Below, piece after piece: positions 18,012 to 26,036 of a stretch of 64,000 nt of DNA. This DNA comes from Actinomycetota bacterium (GTDB taxonomy: Bacteria > Actinomycetota > Coriobacteriia > Anaerosomatales > Anaerosomataceae): the NCBI GenBank assembly GCA_004348925.1, contig RCMX01000001.1, forward strand, positions 179,272 to 243,271, read 5' to 3'. Within the stretch, counting starts at the first letter, position 1. Each line of letters starts with the position of its first letter. The notes under the pieces were generated by a model. It did not search any database, was not told the DNA's origin, and worked only from the letters and a program-made list of their open reading frames with translations. Both the position numbers and the translations under genes were made by a program.

Positions 18012-18959
18012 TCACTCGCCTCCAGGCTCGGGTGCGCCGCTCGTCGACGCTGATGCCCCGGCATGCTCGTCATGGCATCTGCTGCAATCGGCCTGCCTGT
18101 GACACGCCAGGCAACGCGCGTCTGCGGGACCGCGGGCGGCTGTGCCGTGCTCGGCAAGGAATCCAGCGGGGTGGGGCATCTCTATCTGATGGCATGCGTC
18201 GCAGAACGCCGCCCGGTCATGGCATGTGAGGCAGGTGCTGTCCGCTTTGCGCGCGTCTACGCCGTGGCGCCCGGGGAAGTCGTCACCGTGGGGCAGGGCG
18301 ATCTTGTGGCACCTCACGCAGAACTCGGTCTGATGGCACGTGCGACAGTATCGGATCTCGTCCAGGCCGTGAGCGTCGCTCCAACCGGTGGCGTGCGTGG
18401 TCGCCCAGGGGGCCTTCTTGAGGCGGTCCGCGGTGGTCCTGAGCGTGTGGCAGGAATCGCACGCTGCGGGAGCCTGGACGTCGAGATGACAGGCGACGCA
18501 TGCTTCCATCGAAGGCGAGCGCTTCCATCGCACCGCGTCGCCGTGCGCGGCCGCCGCGTGACAGCCGTCGCAGGTGCCATCGACAGCGCACGTTTCATGA
18601 CGGATCCTGAGCCCGTTGTTCTCTGCTGTTCCCTTGCCCACGTCAGCGTGGCAGCGCAGGCATGCGGCCGCCGAGAGTAGCGACGTCGGTCGGGTGAGCG
18701 TCGTCTCGCCGGCCCGCGGATACATGCGACCGAACTCCGCCAGCTTGAATGCGGGGTAGTCCCACGCGCCGGCCTGAAGGTGGCACGAGTAGCAGCTGAC
18801 AGCGGCATGTGGTGACGCATCGAGCGCCCGGATGTACGGCTTCATCGAGTGACAGGCGCCGCACACCGCAGTCGACGACGTCACGACGGAGACGACGATC
18901 AGCGCCATCGCGATGAGTGCGAGCAGGGGGACGGCGATGCGGCGCGATGCTTTCGTCAC
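18012..18959 (-). CDS. NrfH/NapC-like 12-heme membrane cytochrome (cassette B)
   Basis: A 315-residue protein with one N-terminal helix (IAVPLLALIAMALIVVSVV) directly followed by CGACHSM, the CXXCHxM signature of the first heme in NrfH/NapC quinol dehydrogenases. Eleven more CXXCH sites follow: CYSCH, CLRCH, CDGCH, CVACH, CDSCH, CRTCH, CVRCH, CLTCH, CDACH, CLACH and CSRCH. The GTG at 18959 has GGAG 8 nt upstream; a longer frame to a TTG at 19022 lacks such support. The gene matches the 5044-6003 product in heme number and order. The likely job is to take electrons from menaquinol and pass them outward; direction and partner are not proven. Confidence 0.88.
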   Translation of the reverse strand: MTKASRRIAVPLLALIAMALIVVSVVTSSTAVCGACHSMKPYIRALDASPHAAVSCYSCHLQAGAWDYPAFKLAEFGRMYPRAGETTLTRPTSLLSAAACLRCHADVGKGTAENNGLRIRHETCAVDGTCDGCHAAAAHGDAVRWKRSPSMEACVACHLDVQAPAACDSCHTLRTTADRLKKAPWATTHATGWSDAHGLDEIRYCRTCHQTEFCVRCHKIALPHGDDFPGRHGVDARKADSTCLTCHDRAAFCDACHQIEMPHPAGFLAEHGTAARGPADARCLACHRQADCSRCHDEHAGASASTSGAPEPGGE

Positions 18960-19091
18960 GCGTTCGTCTCCGTTCCGGCGGGTCGTTGGATCGGCCTCGT
19001 GCGACGTGATGGGCCCGGTCAATGATAGTCGGCGCGCGCGCGTGATGCCAGAAGTGCTCCCGATCGTCTGCCTGTGTCCTCGCGCGCGTGC

Positions 19092-19120
19092 TTGACCCGC
19101 GCTACAATGTCCCGAATACT
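19092..19120 (+). promoter_or_regulatory. Promoter of leuB
   Basis: TTGACC at 19092-19097 and AATACT at 19115-19120 are spaced by 17 nt, 28 nt before the leuB ATG. A second -10-like TACAAT lies between them within GCTACAATGT (19101-19110). The same ten bases recur upstream of cimA at 23515-23524. Confidence 0.5.
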
Positions 19121-19147
19121 CTCAGGCCACGAACGGGAGATTCGCGC

Positions 19148-20275
19148 ATGAGCCGCACGACCTACCACATCTGCCTCCTGCCGGGCGACGGTATCGGTCC
19201 CGAGATCACCGCGGAAGCCGTCAAGATTCTCGGCGTCCTGGGAGACCGGTTCGGCGTGGCGTTCACGTTCGAGGAGGCGCTTCTCGGCGGTGCTGCGATC
19301 GACGCTACCGGCTCTCCGCTTCCTGAAGCGACGCTCACCGCGGCGCATGCTGCCGACGCCGTGTTGCTGGCGGCTATCGGCGGGCCCAAGTGGGATACCA
19401 CCGACCCCGCAAAGCCGCGTCCCGAGCAGGGGCTGCTCGGCATACGCAAGGCGCTCGGGCTGTATGCGAACCTGCGTCCCGTCAAGCTCTTCGGAGCACT
19501 TGCGGCGGCGTCCTCGCTCAAGCCTGAGTACCTCGAGGGTGTCGACATGCTCATCGTTCGCGAACTGACCGGTGGTCTCTACTTCGGTGCGCGCGCGCGA
19601 GAGACCGGCGTCGCGGGCGCGGCCACGGGCGGCGGCGAGGGCATGCGGGCGTACGACACGATGGAGTATCGCGAGTTCGAGATCGAGCGGATCGCGCGAA
19701 CGGCATTCGAGGCGGCACGCAAGCGCGGCGGCAAGGTGCACTCGGTCGACAAGGCCAACGTGCTTGAAAGCAGCAGGCTGTGGCGCGAGGTCGTGCACCG
19801 TCTGCACGCAGCCGAGTTCTCCGACGTGGAGTTGCTCGACCAGCTCGTCGACAACACCGCGATGCAGCTCATCCGCTGGCCGGCGCAGTTCGATGTCGTG
19901 GTGACCGAGAACATGTTCGGCGACATTCTGTCGGACGAGGCGTCGATGCTCACCGGGTCGCTCGGCATGCTGGCAAGCGCGTCGCTCGGCGACGGCACGG
20001 CGCTCTACGAGCCGAGCCACGGCTCCGCGCCGGATATCGCCGGTCAGGGCATCGCGAATCCGCTCGCCATGCTGCTCTCGGTGGAGATGATGCTGCGCTA
20101 CAGCTTCGACATGCAAGAGGCAGCCGATGCGCTTGCCTCGGCGATCGAAGACGTGCTGGCCGAGGGATGGCGCACCCGCGACATCGCCGACACCGACACG
20201 CTGCCGCAGAAGATGGTGGGCACCACGGCGATGGGCAATCTTGTCGCCGAGCGTCTGGCGGCTGTTAGGCGCTAG
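19148..20275 (+). CDS. leuB: 3-isopropylmalate dehydrogenase
   Basis: NAD-dependent oxidative decarboxylase of leucine synthesis. It also handles 3-methylmalate when isoleucine is made from citramalate. The 375 residues include [11 protein letters not shown] at the start, the substrate-binding loop [10 protein letters not shown], the metal and substrate region [14 protein letters not shown] with [12 protein letters not shown], and [12 protein letters not shown] near the C-terminus. ATG 19148 with GGGAGA upstream is preferred over an in-frame upstream ATG at 19088. A close promoter and the reversed cassette B make this the start of a separate leuB-ilvE transcript; ilvE begins 58 nt downstream. 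Confidence 0.95.
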   Translation: MSRTTYHICLLPGDGIGPEITAEAVKILGVLGDRFGVAFTFEEALLGGAAIDATGSPLPEATLTAAHAADAVLLAAIGGPKWDTTDPAKPRPEQGLLGIRKALGLYANLRPVKLFGALAAASSLKPEYLEGVDMLIVRELTGGLYFGARARETGVAGAATGGGEGMRAYDTMEYREFEIERIARTAFEAARKRGGKVHSVDKANVLESSRLWREVVHRLHAAEFSDVELLDQLVDNTAMQLIRWPAQFDVVVTENMFGDILSDEASMLTGSLGMLASASLGDGTALYEPSHGSAPDIAGQGIANPLAMLLSVEMMLRYSFDMQEAADALASAIEDVLAEGWRTRDIADTDTLPQKMVGTTAMGNLVAERLAAVRR

Positions 20276-20333
20276 TATTGGAACACGTCACGCGGGCGGG
20301 GGCTCACGGGGCACTACCGGAAGGGGAACGGCC

Positions 20334-21248
20334 ATGGCACTGCCCAAGGTGGATTTCATCTGGATGGATGGCGAGCTTGTCGAGTGGGATAAGGCGCAGG
20401 TTCACGTCCTCACGCACGCGCTGCACTACGGCTCCGGCGTGTTCGAGGGCATCCGCTGCTACGAAACGCCCGACGGCCCTGCCGTCTTCCGTCTCCGCGA
20501 GCACATGGAGCGCTTCGAGCGTTCCGCCAAGATGCTCTTCATGGACCTCGGGTACTCCGTCGACGAGATGGTCGAGGCAGTCAAGGAGACCATCCGCGCG
20601 AACAAGCTGCCATCGTGCTACATCCGCCCGATCGCGTTTCGCGGGTACGGCGTCATGGGGCTCGATCCCATCCCGGCGCCGGTGAGTGTGTCGATCGCGT
20701 GTTGGCCCTGGGAGACGTACATGGGTGAGGAAGCGCTGACGAAGGGTGTTGACGTCGGCGTGTCGTCGTGGCGCCAGCGCGGCATCAACTCGATGCCACC
20801 TGCGATCAAGGCGACCGGCAACTACCTCAACAGCTCGCTCGCACGCATCGAGGCAAACCGTCACGGCTACAGCGAGGCCGTCCTTCTCAACGAGGAGGGC
20901 AAGGTCTGTGAGGGCACCGGCGAGAACCTGTTCATCGTCCGCGACGGTGTCATATCCACGCCGCCCGTCTCGGACGGTCTGCTCGCGGGAATCACGCGGG
21001 AATCGATCATGGTCATCGCGGATGCGCTCGACTATCCGGTGATCGAAGAGTCGCTCGTGCGCACGGATCTCTACACTGCCGATGAGATGTTCATGACCGG
21101 CTCCGCTGCCGAGGTCGTGCCGGTCCGCTCGGTGGACGGACGGGTCATCGGCGATGCCGGTCCCATCACGCTCGAGCTTCAGAAGACGTTCTTCCGCGTC
21201 GTCCACGGCGAAGAGGCCGATTTCGAGGACTGGCTGGAGCGCCTGTAG
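20334..21248 (+). CDS. ilvE: Branched-chain amino acid aminotransferase
   Basis: Class IV PLP transaminase catalysing the last step to leucine, isoleucine and valine. The 304 residues include HALHYGSGVFEGIRCYE, the Schiff-base lysine in PAIKATGNYLNSSLARIEA (about residue 160), EGTGENLFIVRDG and MTGSAAEVVPVRSVDGR. These are the standard BCAT pattern. ATG 20334 follows AAGGGGAA. It is immediately downstream of leuB and probably co-transcribed. A D-amino acid aminotransferase is less likely given the long BCAT-specific N-terminal region. Confidence 0.94.
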   Translation: MALPKVDFIWMDGELVEWDKAQVHVLTHALHYGSGVFEGIRCYETPDGPAVFRLREHMERFERSAKMLFMDLGYSVDEMVEAVKETIRANKLPSCYIRPIAFRGYGVMGLDPIPAPVSVSIACWPWETYMGEEALTKGVDVGVSSWRQRGINSMPPAIKATGNYLNSSLARIEANRHGYSEAVLLNEEGKVCEGTGENLFIVRDGVISTPPVSDGLLAGITRESIMVIADALDYPVIEESLVRTDLYTADEMFMTGSAAEVVPVRSVDGRVIGDAGPITLELQKTFFRVVHGEEADFEDWLERL

Positions 21249-21314
21249 CAGATCCGCGCGCTCAACCGAACCGACAACCCATGCTCCATACGGCACGCAT
21301 TCCTGCTCGATGTT

Positions 21315-21347
21315 TACGTTCGCTGAACGTACATTAGGTGATACGAT
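21315..21347 (+). promoter_or_regulatory. Palindrome plus -10 box upstream of the PBP gene
   Basis: A perfect 7-bp inverted repeat, TACGTTC-GCT-GAACGTA, spans 21315-21331. The -10-like TACGAT lies at 21342-21347. The position 17 nt upstream of that -10 falls inside the palindrome, so a bound regulator would cover the -35 region. The arm order (GTTC outward, GAAC inward) is not the SOS box arrangement. Confidence 0.4.
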
Positions 21348-21475
21348 TCTCGTGATCGCGTCGGCAGCCGTCAGCTGCAGGGCTCGAGGGGGCGCGGCCG
21401 GCCGGATCGTTGTGGCGATAGCCCGGGTCCGGTACGCGCGGGGGTTGTGGAACGCGAGGCAGGGAGCGAGGTCTG

Positions 21476-23470
21476 GTGCGCAGGCGCGGACTCATCAAGG
21501 CGCTCTTGTTCGTGACAGTAGCGCTCTCCGTCGTCCTGGTGCTGATCCTGGCTCTCGAAGGCTACCTTTGGTACCTGTCGAGCCACCTGCCGGACGTTCA
21601 AATGGACTCCGGTGCGTTCCAGGTCGCCGAGACGTCAGTCGTCTACGCCGCGGATGGAAGCGTTCTGGCCGAGTGGTACGACGAGCAGGACCGAACCGTC
21701 ATCGACGATGACCTCATCCCGGGTCATCTGAAGGCCGCGGCCGTCGCGATCGAGGACCGGCGTTTCTACGAGCACGGCGGCATCGACATCAAGGCGATCG
21801 CGCGTGCTTTCTCGCGGAATGCCCAGGAGGGCGCGGTTCGCGAGGGCGGCTCTACCATCACGCAGCAGACGGTGAAACTGCTCTATACCGGCGGGGAGCG
21901 AACGCTCAAGCGCAAGCTTCAGGAGGCGATGCTCGCCATCTCCCTGGAGACCCAGGCCGATAAGGACCAGGTGCTCGGCATGTATCTGAACACCGTCTAC
22001 TTCGGACGGGGCGCGTACGGCGTCGAGAGCGCGGCGCAGCGCTTTTTCGGCGTGACCAGCAAGGACCTCACGCTACCGCAATGCGCCCTCCTGGCGGGCT
22101 GCATCCAATCTCCGTCGCGGTTCGATCCGCTCGTGAACCCCGGCCCGGCGCTCGAGCGTCGCAACATCGTGCTTCGCGAGATGCGCGAGCAGGGCATGAT
22201 CACCGCCGAGCAGGCGCGGATTGCTTCGCGCGAACCACTCGGGCTCTCGCGGGACTCCGATGAACAGCAGCCTCGATTCGCGCCGTACTTCGTCGAGTAC
22301 GTCCGGCGCGATCTGCTGACCCGCCTCGGTTCCGAGAAGCTGTATCGCGGTGGGCTGCGCATCTACACGACGCTCGATCCGGCTGCGCAGCGTGCTGCCG
22401 AGGCTGCGGCGAAGGTTCTACCCGACGCGAAGACGGACCCGGAAGTCGCGATCGCGGCCGTTCGCTGGAGGGATGGCGCGGTGGTCGCGATCGTGGGGGG
22501 TCGGGACTTCACGAAGGAGCAGTTCGACCTGGCGACGCAGGGGAAGCGGCAGACAGGCTCGGCTTTCAAGCCCTTCGTGCTCGCCGCGGCACTGGAGAAC
22601 GGCTATCGACTCGACTCGAAGTGGGATGCCTCGCCGTTCTCGACGCCGGTCAAGGACGAGACCTGGCGGGTGGAGAACTACGAGAACAGCATCCGGAGCG
22701 GCACCTACACGCTTGAACTCGCGACCATCTGGTCGATCAACACCGTGTATGCTCGGCTTATCACCGCTGTCGGTCCGGCCGATGTCGTCGATGTGGCGCA
22801 TCGGATGGGAATCACCACGCCGATCGACCCCGATCCGGCGATCGCGCTTGGCGGCCTTACGACCGGTGTCTCGCCGCTTGAGATGGCTTCGGCGTTCGGC
22901 ACCATAGCCAACAAGGGGCTTGCCGTTCCGCCATCAGGGATCGACCGCGTCACCGATGACAGCGGCGCGATACTCTACGCACCGGTCAAGAGCGGGACGC
23001 GCGCGATAAGCGCGGCGAACGCTGCCACGATAGGCGGCGTTCTGAACCAGGTGTACACGAAGGGCACCGGCAGCGCGGCGAATACGGGCCGATGGGGAGC
23101 CGTCAAGACGGGTACGGCACAGTCGTGGCAGGACGCCTGGGTTGTCGGCTACTCGGGCGATATCAGCACGGCGGTATGGATCGGCTTCCCTGAGGCGCAG
23201 AAGCCGATGACCAACGTACATGGCATCAAGGTCACGGGCGGTAGTTACCCCGCGGAGGTCTGGAAGCGGTTCATGTCGGTTGCGACAGCTCCGGGGGCGA
23301 CGACGGGCCCCACCGAGACGACGGTCGTCGATGAGTCGAGAGAGACCATGATGGTCTACACGCTGTGTCCGGAGTCGCTGCTGATCGCACGACCCGGTTG
23401 TCCGGAGAAGATGGAACTGGAGCTGCCGGCGGGATCCATGGTCAGGGACCTCTGCGATCGGAGGCACTGA
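21476..23470 (+). CDS. Bifunctional class A penicillin-binding protein (PBP1A type)
   Basis: Peptidoglycan glycosyltransferase and DD-transpeptidase of 664 residues. It has one N-terminal membrane anchor (ALLFVTVALSVVLVLILALE). The GT51 domain has the catalytic glutamate in AIEDRRFYEHGGIDIKAIAR (about residue 92) and GGSTITQQTVKLL. The transpeptidase domain has SAFK (active serine near residue 361), the SIN motif in IWSINTVYARL (about 420) and KTGTAQ (about 543). All catalytic motifs are present. The GTG start is weakly supported by AGGGAGCGAGG upstream. Transcribed alone from its own promoter region. Confidence 0.95.
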   Translation: MRRRGLIKALLFVTVALSVVLVLILALEGYLWYLSSHLPDVQMDSGAFQVAETSVVYAADGSVLAEWYDEQDRTVIDDDLIPGHLKAAAVAIEDRRFYEHGGIDIKAIARAFSRNAQEGAVREGGSTITQQTVKLLYTGGERTLKRKLQEAMLAISLETQADKDQVLGMYLNTVYFGRGAYGVESAAQRFFGVTSKDLTLPQCALLAGCIQSPSRFDPLVNPGPALERRNIVLREMREQGMITAEQARIASREPLGLSRDSDEQQPRFAPYFVEYVRRDLLTRLGSEKLYRGGLRIYTTLDPAAQRAAEAAAKVLPDAKTDPEVAIAAVRWRDGAVVAIVGGRDFTKEQFDLATQGKRQTGSAFKPFVLAAALENGYRLDSKWDASPFSTPVKDETWRVENYENSIRSGTYTLELATIWSINTVYARLITAVGPADVVDVAHRMGITTPIDPDPAIALGGLTTGVSPLEMASAFGTIANKGLAVPPSGIDRVTDDSGAILYAPVKSGTRAISAANAATIGGVLNQVYTKGTGSAANTGRWGAVKTGTAQSWQDAWVVGYSGDISTAVWIGFPEAQKPMTNVHGIKVTGGSYPAEVWKRFMSVATAPGATTGPTETTVVDESRETMMVYTLCPESLLIARPGCPEKMELELPAGSMVRDLCDRRH

Positions 23471-23578
23471 TCGCGCTCCATTCGCGGGGCAGCCTGCTCC
23501 CTCGGCCCGTCTCGGCTACAATGTTGTCTCACATGCGAGGCACAGTGACGGTCTCCTTGTCGGGAAGGACCGAGATCC

Positions 23579-25153
23579 ATGTTCACCCTCTACGACACCA
23601 CACTGCGTGACGGAACCCAGCGGGAGGGGATGTCCCTCTCGGTGGAGGACAAGCTGCGCATCGCGATGCGCCTCGACGATCTCGGCATCGACTACATCGA
23701 AGGCGGGTTCCCGGGCTCCAACCCGAAGGACATCGAGTTCTTCGAGCGCGTGAGGAACGTGTCGTTTACGCATGCCACCGTCACCGCGTTCGGGTCGACG
23801 TGCCGCAAAGACATCTCGGCTGCCGAGGATACCGGACTGCAGGCGCTGCTCGACACCGGCTGCGAGGCGCTGTGTATCTTCGGCAAGGCGTGGGATATCC
23901 ACGTCACCGAGACTTTGCAGGCGTCGCTTGAGGAGAACGTGCGCATGGTGCGCGACTCGGTCGCCTTCCTCAAGGCAGCTGGCCGCACAGTCTTCTTCGA
24001 CGCCGAGCACTTCTTCGATGGCTACAAGCACAACGCACCGTACGCCAAGGCGGTGTGTCGGGCCGCTGCCGAGGCGGGCGCAGACGCGATCGTGCTCTGC
24101 GACACGAACGGCGGAACGCTCCCGCACGAAGTCGCGCTGATCGTGACCCTCATGAACGATGAGTTCGAGGTGCCGCTCGGCATACACGCGCACAACGACG
24201 GCGCATGCGCTGTCGCGAACTCGGTCGTTGCGATCGACGCGGGATGCATACACGTGCAGGGCACCATGAACGGCTACGGCGAGCGCGCGGGTAATGCCGA
24301 TCTCACCTCGATCATCCCTGCTCTCAAGCTCAAAATGGGCATCGACTGCGTGACCGACGACCAGCTCCGCCTGCTCACGGAGGTCTCGCACTTCGTCGCC
24401 GAGACGGCGAACCTCTCGCCGTACCCGCAGCAGCCGTACGTGGGCGCGAGCGCATTCGCACACAAAGGCGGCGTGCATGCGAGCGCGGCGGCGCGTCTGT
24501 CCGAGGCGTACGAGCACATCGATCCCTCCTCGGTGGGCAACCTCGCACGCGTCGTCGTGAGCGAGCTCGCCGGACGCGCAAGCCTCGTCATGAAAGCCGC
24601 CGAGATGGGCATCGAGGTCTCGGCCAACGACAGCGTGCTGGCGGGCGTGCTCGACTCCATCAAGGAGAAGGAGTACCGCGGCTACTCGTTCGAGGCCGCG
24701 GATGCATCGCTCGAGATCATGTTGCGAAAGGCGGTCGGCACGTACGCGCCGTTCTTCAGGCTGGAGAGCTTCCGCTGCATCATGGAGAAGCGCGAGGACG
24801 GACGCGTCATGACCGAGGCCACCATCAAGGTGCACGTGGAGGGTCACCGATTCATCGCCACGGCCGAGGGAAACGGTCCCGTCAACGCGCTCGACCGGGC
24901 TCTGCGTATTGCGATCGGGCGCTTCTATCCTGCCCTCGAGCCCATCGAGCTCACCGACTTCAAGGTGCGTGTCCTCGACGAGAAGAAAGGCACCGGCGCG
25001 GTCACGCGCGTGCTCATCGAATCGGCCGACGGAGACAAGAGCTGGGGTACGGTGGGGGTCTCGGAGAACATCATCGAGGCCTCCTGGGAGGCGCTGGTCG
25101 ACTCGGTGGAGTACGGCCTTTCTCACCCGAGGCAGGAGAACGGACGTCAGTAG
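23579..25153 (+). CDS. cimA: (R)-citramalate synthase
   Basis: Condenses pyruvate and acetyl-CoA to citramalate, giving a threonine-independent entry to isoleucine. The 524 residues comprise an HMGL-like TIM barrel starting YDTTLRDGTQREGMSLSVED, with the metal-binding GIHAHNDGACAVANSV, then a C-terminal regulatory domain (about 400-520). Length and details such as ALCIFGKAWDIHVTETL match the long CimA family rather than LeuA. ATG 23579 follows AAGGACC. The -10-like TACAAT at 23517-23522 sits in the ten-base motif shared with leuB. LeuD and LeuB in the window provide the following steps. Confidence 0.9.
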   Translation: MFTLYDTTLRDGTQREGMSLSVEDKLRIAMRLDDLGIDYIEGGFPGSNPKDIEFFERVRNVSFTHATVTAFGSTCRKDISAAEDTGLQALLDTGCEALCIFGKAWDIHVTETLQASLEENVRMVRDSVAFLKAAGRTVFFDAEHFFDGYKHNAPYAKAVCRAAAEAGADAIVLCDTNGGTLPHEVALIVTLMNDEFEVPLGIHAHNDGACAVANSVVAIDAGCIHVQGTMNGYGERAGNADLTSIIPALKLKMGIDCVTDDQLRLLTEVSHFVAETANLSPYPQQPYVGASAFAHKGGVHASAAARLSEAYEHIDPSSVGNLARVVVSELAGRASLVMKAAEMGIEVSANDSVLAGVLDSIKEKEYRGYSFEAADASLEIMLRKAVGTYAPFFRLESFRCIMEKREDGRVMTEATIKVHVEGHRFIATAEGNGPVNALDRALRIAIGRFYPALEPIELTDFKVRVLDEKKGTGAVTRVLIESADGDKSWGTVGVSENIIEASWEALVDSVEYGLSHPRQENGRQ

Positions 25154-25203
25154 TGGAACTGAACCACTAGGAGTTCACCGCTTATCCGCCCACGGGAGCC
25201 AGC

Positions 25204-25953
25204 ATGAGAGTCGTCCGCATATTCCAGGATGAGGACGTTCGCTACGGTCTTGCGGACGACAGCATGATCACGCTCATCTCGGACGAGCCATTCGCCGCGT
25301 GGGAGGCTGAAGGCGTCGTGCCGCTCAGCCAGGCACAGCTGCTGTCTCCGGTGATTCCGACGAAGATCGTCTGCGTCGGCATCAACTACCGTGAGCATGC
25401 GCGTGAGATGGGCCACAAGATCTCGGACGAGCCTGTGATCTTCCTGAAGCCCCCGACCGCCGTCAACGGCCCTCGAGGCGAGATCCGGGTCCCGGACTCG
25501 ATGGACAGCGTCGACTACGAGGGCGAGCTCGCGGCGGTCATCGGGCGCAGGACGCATAGGGTGACCGCCGAGGCCGCCCGGGCGCACGTGCTCGGCTTCC
25601 TGTGCGCGAACGACGTCACGGCGCGTTCACTGCAGAAGGTCGACGGGCAATGGACCCGCGCAAAGGGCTTCGACACCTTCTGCCCCGTGGGTCCCTGGGT
25701 CGAGACCGACATAGATCCGCTCGACCTGAAGATCGAGACGTATGTGAATGGTGAGATGAAGCAGTCGGCGCGCACCTCGGACATGATCCGGGATCCGTTC
25801 GAGCTGGTGAGCTTCGTGAGCGGCATCATGACCCTCCTCCCGGGCGATCTCGTGCTGACCGGTACGCCCGGTGGCATCGGGCCGATGTTCCGTGGTGACG
25901 TCGTCGAGGTCCGGATCGAGGGCATCGGGAGCCTGATCAACTCGGTCGTGTGA
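25204..25953 (+). CDS. Fumarylacetoacetate hydrolase family protein
   Basis: A 249-residue FAH-fold enzyme acting on a 2-keto acid type substrate (hydrolysis, decarboxylation or isomerisation). It shows CVGINYREHAREMG, the divalent-metal site with DYEGELAAVIGR (Glu-Glu with a later Asp in CANDVTARSLQ), AKGFDTFCPVGPW and the conserved TGTPGGIGP. A short N-terminal domain of about 50 residues precedes the catalytic fold, as in the HpcE/YcgM-like group. The substrate cannot be told. It follows cimA after 50 nt and could share its transcript. Confidence 0.85.
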   Translation: MRVVRIFQDEDVRYGLADDSMITLISDEPFAAWEAEGVVPLSQAQLLSPVIPTKIVCVGINYREHAREMGHKISDEPVIFLKPPTAVNGPRGEIRVPDSMDSVDYEGELAAVIGRRTHRVTAEAARAHVLGFLCANDVTARSLQKVDGQWTRAKGFDTFCPVGPWVETDIDPLDLKIETYVNGEMKQSARTSDMIRDPFELVSFVSGIMTLLPGDLVLTGTPGGIGPMFRGDVVEVRIEGIGSLINSVV

Positions 25954-25975
25954 CGTGCGTGTCAGTCGCGTGAGA

Positions 25976-25981
25976 TATACT
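25976..25981 (+). promoter_or_regulatory. -10 box upstream of the CWB2 surface protein
   Basis: TATACT matches the -10 consensus at five of six positions and lies 55 nt before the TTG start at 26037. The best -35 candidate (GTGACG at 25950-25955) is spaced 20 nt, longer than usual, so this promoter may need an activator. Confidence 0.35.
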
Positions 25982-26036
25982 GCGTGAAACTCTCCCTGTA
26001 CCAGTCTGCGCCGCATCGCAGTGCCGAGGAGTCGTC

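Noticed and set aside
21315-21331. LexA/SOS box
   Set aside because: The arms are GTTC-N3-GAAC, the reverse arrangement and spacing of the GAAC-N4-GTTC SOS box.
23579-25153. 2-isopropylmalate synthase (leuA)
   Set aside because: Length, start and internal motifs fit the CimA family better; LeuA has different signature spacing.
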